Assembly: GCA_964632135.1 (NCBI GenBank)
Contig: CAZWEI010000059.1
Coordinates: 1 to 6,179 of the forward strand
DNA length: 6,179 nucleotides
Reading direction: 5' to 3'
From: JBFMAP01 sp964632135
GTDB lineage: Archaea > Micrarchaeota > Micrarchaeia > Burarchaeales > JBFMAP01
In this document: piece by piece, positions 1 through 4,900 of the stretch
How the letters are laid out: every line of letters starts with the position of its first letter
How positions within the stretch are numbered: the stretch's first letter is position 1
Translations under genes and position numbers: made by a program
The notes under the pieces: generated by a model
What the model saw: only the letters and a program-made list of their open reading frames with translations
What the model was told of the DNA's origin: nothing
The model's database searches: none

Positions 1-751
1 CCTCCCTCCTCAAATTAAACGCGCTCAGCCCTATCTCATAAGCAAGAAGTATGATGAGCGTGAGGAACCCGTTCGAGATGAGCGCGAGCCAGAAAACGTA
101 AACGAAGATTGCGAGCGGCTTGCTCGCGTACGCGCTCTGTCCCGAGAGCAGCAGGTTCATCCAGCCCATATCGAAGATGCGGATTATGAACACAACGCCG
201 AGAAGCGCCGCTGCCCCGAACGTCGCCTTGACAATCGCGCCAATCGCCTCCCTGACGTCCTCTGCGCGCGAAATCAAATAGGTGTAAATGTACGACGAGG
301 AGGCGAACAGCGCCACTCCAATGAGAAACCTGTCGATGCTCTGGAAGTCAAGCGGCCCTTTCGAGAGGAGGAGCGCGACAACGGACGCGCCTGCGAAAAC
401 AGCGCCAGCCATGTGCCCCTCACTGTATGTTATAAGCACGAGAACCGCATTAACCATCCCGAGCATCAGGAAAGGAAGAAACGAGAACAGCCCCTCCTCC
501 TCGCCGGGCGAGACGAAAAAAGAATTTCCAACAATCCAGAAACTCAGGAGCCCGAGCGCGGCGTAGCAGACCATCCGCACCGGGCGGCCGCGCGTGATCC
601 TGACCATGAGCGTAGCGACTGCGACAACGATGAGAACGAACGGCGCGAGCGATGGCGTCTTCCTCTCAACGAGGACGCCAGCGGAAATGAGCGCGAAAAC
701 GAGCGCGAGAATTATGTATGGATTGCGGTGCAGCGCGCGCAGACTTTCCAT
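1..751 (-). CDS. Polytopic membrane protein of unknown function, 3' end cut by window edge
   Basis: An uninterrupted frame of 250 codons starts at ATG 751 and is still open at base 1, so the C-terminus is missing. The protein begins MESLRALHRNPYIILALVF. It shows about eight hydrophobic segments, roughly residues 12-29, 35-52, 58-80, 88-108, 113-130, 142-161, 171-191 and 212-240. They are joined by short charged loops such as VERKT, RITRGRPVR and SRAEDVRE, and there is an acidic loop (PGEEEG) near residue 85. This is an integral cytoplasmic-membrane protein. I recognise no family motif or catalytic residue, so transporter, enzyme or membrane-assembly roles all remain possible. The ATG is preceded at 4 bases by GGTGG, a plausible archaeal ribosome binding site. 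It lies 48 bases downstream of archease on the same strand and may be co-transcribed or use its own weak TATA box near 784-791. Existence of the gene is well supported; its function is not. Confidence 0.85.
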   Translation of the reverse strand, partial: MESLRALHRNPYIILALVFALISAGVLVERKTPSLAPFVLIVVAVATLMVRITRGRPVRMVCYAALGLLSFWIVGNSFFVSPGEEEGLFSFLPFLMLGMVNAVLVLITYSEGHMAGAVFAGASVVALLLSKGPLDFQSIDRFLIGVALFASSSYIYTYLISRAEDVREAIGAIVKATFGAAALLGVVFIIRIFDMGWMNLLLSGQSAYASKPLAIFVYVFWLALISNGFLTLIILLAYEIGLSAFNLRRE

Positions 752-783
752 CCAACCACCACTATTAGTAATTATAGGTCTAT

Positions 784-791
784 TATTAAAA
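784..791 (-). promoter_or_regulatory. Possible TATA box for the membrane-protein gene
   Basis: On the minus strand the sequence reads TTTTAATA in an AT-rich gap. It lies about 25 bases before position 762, which would be the predicted transcription start and would give a leader of about 11 bases ahead of ATG 751. The spacing fits archaeal promoters but the box is weak, and read-through from archease is an equally good explanation. Confidence 0.35.
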
Positions 792-799
792 GATATTGG

Positions 800-1228
800 T
801 CACACATCAAGCAAAACTCTTATCGTGGTTTTCGTTTTTCCCGCGCGCACTTTCAACTCGTGGAACGTGACCGCCTTCACGACGTCCTTCGGCTTTCTCC
901 CGTGCTCGCCCCACGCCGTCCCGCGCACGACATAACCCTCTGCGTCTTTCTTCAACTCTCCGACCTCGAATTTGCACAGCAACATCTCGCGCGCCTCGCT
1001 CTCGCTCAGGAGTTTCGACAAGCAAAACACGACGAGGGTCTCCAAATCCTTCGCCTTCTCCTCGATTTCGAATTTCTCCTTCGGCTCGATTCCCTCTGCA
1101 ATGACATCAAACATCGCGCGCGCAGCGTTCTGCAACGCATCCTCGAAATTCTTTCCGCTTGCCTCGAAAAGTATATCCGCGGTGTGGCGGAGCAGTCTGT
1201 AGTTTTTCTTTTCCTTTTTTCCCTTCAA
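800..1228 (-). CDS. Archease (RtcB RNA-ligase cofactor)
   Basis: Archease promotes guanylylation and multiple turnover of the RtcB RNA ligase, which joins tRNA exon halves after intron removal; it acts in the cytoplasm. The family signatures are clear. With residues counted from TTG 1228 they are an N-terminal YRLLRHTADI at 10-19 with the conserved Asp18, then FEDALQNAARAMFDVI, a helical segment ETLVVFCLSKLL, then VKAVTFHELKV and the closing strand RVLLDV with the conserved penultimate Asp141. Acidic residues at both ends form the metal site in characterised archeases. The resulting length, 142 residues, is normal for the family. I chose TTG 1228 over the in-frame ATG at 1270. The ATG directly abuts the minus-strand TATA box, has no ribosome binding site and would add 14 non-family residues. 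The TTG is preceded by GGGGGATGA at suitable spacing. No rtcB lies in the window. Family call is strong; the start is an inference. Confidence 0.93.
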   Translation of the reverse strand: MKGKKEKKNYRLLRHTADILFEASGKNFEDALQNAARAMFDVIAEGIEPKEKFEIEEKAKDLETLVVFCLSKLLSESEAREMLLCKFEVGELKKDAEGYVVRGTAWGEHGRKPKDVVKAVTFHELKVRAGKTKTTIRVLLDV

Positions 1229-1258
1229 TTCATCCCCCGCGTTTCTATGCGCGCGCAA

Positions 1259-1285
1259 TATTATAAACATTTATATACTTACTGA
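1259..1285. promoter_or_regulatory. Divergent promoter region with overlapping TATA boxes
   Basis: A compact AT-rich block between the two transcription units contains ATTATAAA (about 1260-1267) and TTTATATA (1270-1277). Both are nearly symmetrical, so they read as TATA-like boxes on both strands: TATATAAA and TTTATAAT on the minus strand. Archaeal transcription starts roughly 25 bases downstream of the box centre. That predicts rightward starts near 1288-1299, ahead of ATG 1307, and leftward starts near 1238-1248, ahead of TTG 1228 but after ATG 1270. The location and spacing are seen; the promoter activity is inferred. Confidence 0.6.
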
Positions 1286-1296
1286 ATAAATAGATT

Positions 1297-1301
1297 GGGT
1301 G
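1297..1301 (+). promoter_or_regulatory. Ribosome binding site deciding the ATG 1307 start
   Basis: GGGTG lies five bases before ATG 1307 and contains the GGTG core of the archaeal Shine-Dalgarno sequence. It overlaps the TTG at 1295, so that earlier in-frame TTG is very unlikely to be the start. Confidence 0.55.
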
Positions 1302-1306
1302 TTTCC

Positions 1307-1978
1307 ATGGGCGATGAAAAAAACATTCTGATTCCTGCTGTTGTCGTTCTTCTCGTTCTCGTGGTCGGCGTTGCCTTTATTATGTCAAACCAGGTAAGGC
1401 CACAGCCGCAGCCGCCATCAACGCCAGGAGGGACAGTCACCCCCCCGCAGCAGCCGCCGACCGAGCCCCCAAAGACGCTCTCGTTCCCGGAATTGTTCAA
1501 ATTCTCCCAGGGGCTAACCTACACTTACCGGCTGATTCCGCAGGCAAGGGGCGCGGTCTCCATTGATGTCGCTTACACGTTTACAGGCAGTGATGTGGTG
1601 AACGAGACGTCCTGCTGGCTCGTGAATATAGACCTCTCTTCGCAAGGCACTACGTTAACCACCCTGCGCGAGTGCTGGGGCAAGAAAACGAACGCGTGCC
1701 TGAAGCGGACGATGCTCACGACGACGCCTACCGAAACTACCGAAACAGAGATTCCGTGCGCTTCAGACCAGCAGAAATACTACGCGAGCCAGAGTTTCAA
1801 CTTCCTGCGCACTGAGCCCGCGCTCGTGTCCGCGGGCGTGTTCGACGCCAACGTTTACGAGTCCGATGATAAAAAAGCGCAGTACTGGCACGCAGAGGGA
1901 GTTCCAATCCCTGTAAAAATAACCACGATGGGCGCGCAGGTGACGACCGCGGAACTCGTGAGTTATAACACTGCCTGA
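1307..1978 (+). CDS. Single-pass membrane-anchored exported protein, hypothetical
   Basis: The 223-residue product has a short polar N-terminus (MGDEKN) and one hydrophobic segment at about residues 7-26 (ILIPAVVVLLVLVVGVAFIM). A linker rich in Pro, Gln and Thr follows at about 30-56, with repeated PQPQPP and PPQQPP blocks, and then an extracellular domain of about 165 residues. The hydrophobic segment has no obvious cleavage site and probably acts as an uncleaved signal anchor. The outer domain starts with FPELFKFSQGLTYTYRLIP, has four cysteines (SCW, ECW, ACL, PCA) that could form two disulfides, and contains one clear N-glycosylation sequon, NET, beside the first cysteine. The start is ATG 1307 because GGGTG precedes it at 5 bases. 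The stop overlaps a GGAG-rich leader for the giant surface gene 16 bases downstream, so the two are likely one operon. I do not recognise the family; an envelope-associated or substrate-binding role is only suggested by topology. Confidence 0.9.
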   Translation: MGDEKNILIPAVVVLLVLVVGVAFIMSNQVRPQPQPPSTPGGTVTPPQQPPTEPPKTLSFPELFKFSQGLTYTYRLIPQARGAVSIDVAYTFTGSDVVNETSCWLVNIDLSSQGTTLTTLRECWGKKTNACLKRTMLTTTPTETTETEIPCASDQQKYYASQSFNFLRTEPALVSAGVFDANVYESDDKKAQYWHAEGVPIPVKITTMGAQVTTAELVSYNTA

Positions 1979-1987
1979 GGAGTGGGG
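1979..1987 (+). promoter_or_regulatory. Ribosome binding site of the giant surface-protein gene
   Basis: GGAGTGGGG begins directly after the stop codon of the upstream gene and ends seven bases before ATG 1995. The purine-rich run is a plausible Shine-Dalgarno site and supports translation from one joint transcript. Confidence 0.5.
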
Positions 1988-1994
1988 TTTTAGT

Positions 1995-4900
1995 ATGAGC
2001 GCGAGTATTAGAATTGAGAAAACATTTCAACTCCTCATTTTACTGATGTTTTTCCTAATTTTTTCAAGCGGAACAGCATATGCAACCTGGAGTGGTGCGG
2101 GCGGAACTTGCAGGGGCACCATCTCTGCAGATGTTTGTAATCATATCACAATACTTTCCTTTTCTGGTTGCAACCAAAACGACATGGTAATATGCAATAC
2201 TGTATGCGACCCAGCATCCCCCCCAACTGGCGCATACTGCATCAACCCATACGGCGGTGCGGACTTCTACTGCGGCTCCTCGTGCTCAGTGCATTGTGGA
2301 TACTGCAGCACACCAGTTTATTACTGCGCCGGAGATTCCACCGGACGAAGCTGTGAGGGTTTGTACTATTATGAATGCAAACGAATTCAGTCATTCGGCA
2401 GCTATTACAGCAACTGCTACTGGGATCCTACTACTGACTTTTATCCTCTAAGCGATATCAAAGTTTATCCGGAGAACCCACTTGTGTTTTTATACGAGGG
2501 TATGCAGTTCAGCGCAGAATGTATAAACAATCAAGGTACACATTTTTCTTGTAAGGATGCGGGAATTAAACTCAACTGGTCTAACTCCTATGGTTCCTAC
2601 CAGGACTACTTTGTCAATCAGTCAGGATTTTATACTGCGAGGTGGTGCGCTTCGGAATATTCGGGGGAGGGGGTGTTTGCCAAAACCGCAGGGTCGGTAT
2701 TCGGGTGCTGTTCTGGGGGCAACTGTTATGACAGCAACTGTCTTTCATATTGCACATGCGGTTCAGATGCGGGCATACCATACGTTGTCTTACCATACGT
2801 TCAGATACGTGCCTCTCCGTCTAACCTGCCAACAGGAAGCACCTCTGAGATAAAAGTTAACGTTTCCACTCTGTATAATGATGGAGATTGTTTCGCTGGC
2901 ACGCAGGGCGACCCCCTTGCGTTGATTGTTAATTTCACGACTGACCTGGGGAGCATCACGTCTTTCAATGTTACAAATAATGGAACCGGTACCGCAACCG
3001 CGTATCTCACGTCCTCGAATCCAGGAATAGCAACAGTAACCGCGCGTATTAGCGCCATGTATTTTAACACTACTACGGTTACCTTCGTATCCACCAACCC
3101 GTGCGCCGGCCAGGCTGACGGCTCCCAGCTTTCAGGCTGCACAGGGAACTTCGCCTGCTGCGGTAACGCGTGCAAGCAAAACGCCTCGTGCAGCGCGTGC
3201 CAAGTGCATACCTGTTCGGGTGGGGATTGGATATGCCAAAATCGTCCCGCAGGTGCTACCGGTTTCTGTGGGCAGAATTCAGCATGTCCCTCGGGCGTTT
3301 TCATTTCTTCCTGTGATGTTCCTTGCGACGGCTCTGGAAACTGCGGCACCTGCACGCCAACCTGCCTTTCTTCGATAACGATAACCCCAAACCCAGCAAG
3401 CATGACTGCTGGAACCTCCCAGCGCTTTAACGCGACATGCAGGAACTCCTCGGGTGGTATGATAACCTGCCCCGTTCTCACATGGTCAACGACAATCGGA
3501 AGCATCACTGCTTCTGCAAACGATGGCGACATTTCATACGTCATTTTATTCACTCCCTCCTCGGGCAGCGGACAAATAACTGGGACCTATTCCACAGTTT
3601 CAGGCCAGGCGGCAGTAAATGTCGGACTCGGTGCAGGAGGTTCCATCATCATGATGCTATCCCCGCAGCCCGGCATAGTATACGACTACGTGCTGATCAA
3701 CGTGAATGTGCGTGATAGCTCGGGCAATAACGTACCCGACGGCACAGTAGTCGAATTCGCCTCAGGCTCATCTTCAGCAACCTTCTCCCCTTCAGGCACC
3801 CGCGTCACAAACACTACGAGCGGCGGATGGACGAGAGTTTATCTTAAATCAACCATTCCATTTCCGGTCCTTGTAACTGCGAATTCAAGTCCAGTGGTGA
3901 ATTCAACCCCTGTTTATTTCTGCGCCGGCGACCCTGATAGAATAGACGTGATAACCGCAGAATCTCCTGTTACTGTCGGTACCTATTCGGATATAACCGC
4001 CCGCGTATTTGATAAAAACAATATGCCAATTATAGCTTTCAACAATGGTTGTCTGCCTGTAACCGTTACTTTTTCAACAACTCTCGGAACGCTTGGAACC
4101 TTAAGCTTGCCGACCAGTCCTTTTGGGTACGTGTATAACAACCTGACCTCCACAACCACTGGGATAGCAACTGTTACAATGACATCGGGCGCCGCTACTA
4201 AAACGACACAAATCAACTTCATCCATGGTCCGCCTGCTTCTTTAACTATCGCAGCAAGCCCCATCTCGCTCGCAGTTTTCAAATACTCCACGGTAACAGC
4301 CACTGTCAAAGACTCTTTCGGGAATCCTGTCGCAGATGGGACGCAGGTAAATTTCACAACCAATCTGGGCATGTGGCCGAACAGGATGACGAACACCTCA
4401 AACACGACAGTCGGCGGCATCGCGACTGCTTATCTCACTTCTCAGTTTGAGGGAAACGCAATAGTGACCGTAACTGCATCCTCGCTCACAAACACAACCA
4501 CTGTCGCTTTTCTTGCGTACAAAATCCTGCTCAGCGCAAACCCGAGCAATCCCGACACGTGCAGCCAATCAAAAATAGTAGCGGAGTTACGTGATCCTAT
4601 AACCTACGCACCCGTTGCCCTATCCGACGTTCCAGTGGCATTTGCAACTGATTTAGGCGATTTGGGCGGCGGCTCGAAAACAACAACAATACTAACAAAC
4701 GCAAGCGGCGTCGCATCCGTCAATCTAGCCTCGTCGTATCCCGGTCTCGCGAACGTGAGCGCGTGCTCCGGAAGCTCGTGCAACACCACGCAGGTTAATT
4801 TCATACAAGATACTTCTGTAGCGAGAGTCACGCTTACCGCGAACGAGACAAATGTTATAGTGGGAGGCAAGATCAACCTGACCGCGTTCGTGGCAAACTG

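Noticed and set aside
800..830. T-rich terminator after archease
   Set aside because: There are only short T runs near the stop and the next gene starts 48 bases later on the same strand, so termination cannot be distinguished from read-through.
413..1285. 290-codon rightward frame across the left part
   Set aside because: It lies antisense to both the membrane-protein gene and archease. Its product is an Arg/Glu/His-rich mixture with no domain, as expected from the opposite strand of GC-rich codons.
1295..1306. TTG 1295 as start of the small anchored protein
   Set aside because: The TTG overlaps the GGGTG ribosome binding site for ATG 1307, and the added residues contribute nothing to the signal anchor.
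2168..2853. Short rightward frames within the first 850 bases of the giant gene, hinting at a frameshifted or degraded start
   Set aside because: The main frame from ATG 1995 is fully open here, with a good signal peptide and an even set of 14 cysteines, so no frameshift is needed.
2801..3553. 250-codon leftward frame inside the giant gene
   Set aside because: It is antisense to the uninterrupted surface-protein frame, shows no coherent domain pattern, and the sense strand has clear Ig and Cys-rich modules over the same bases.
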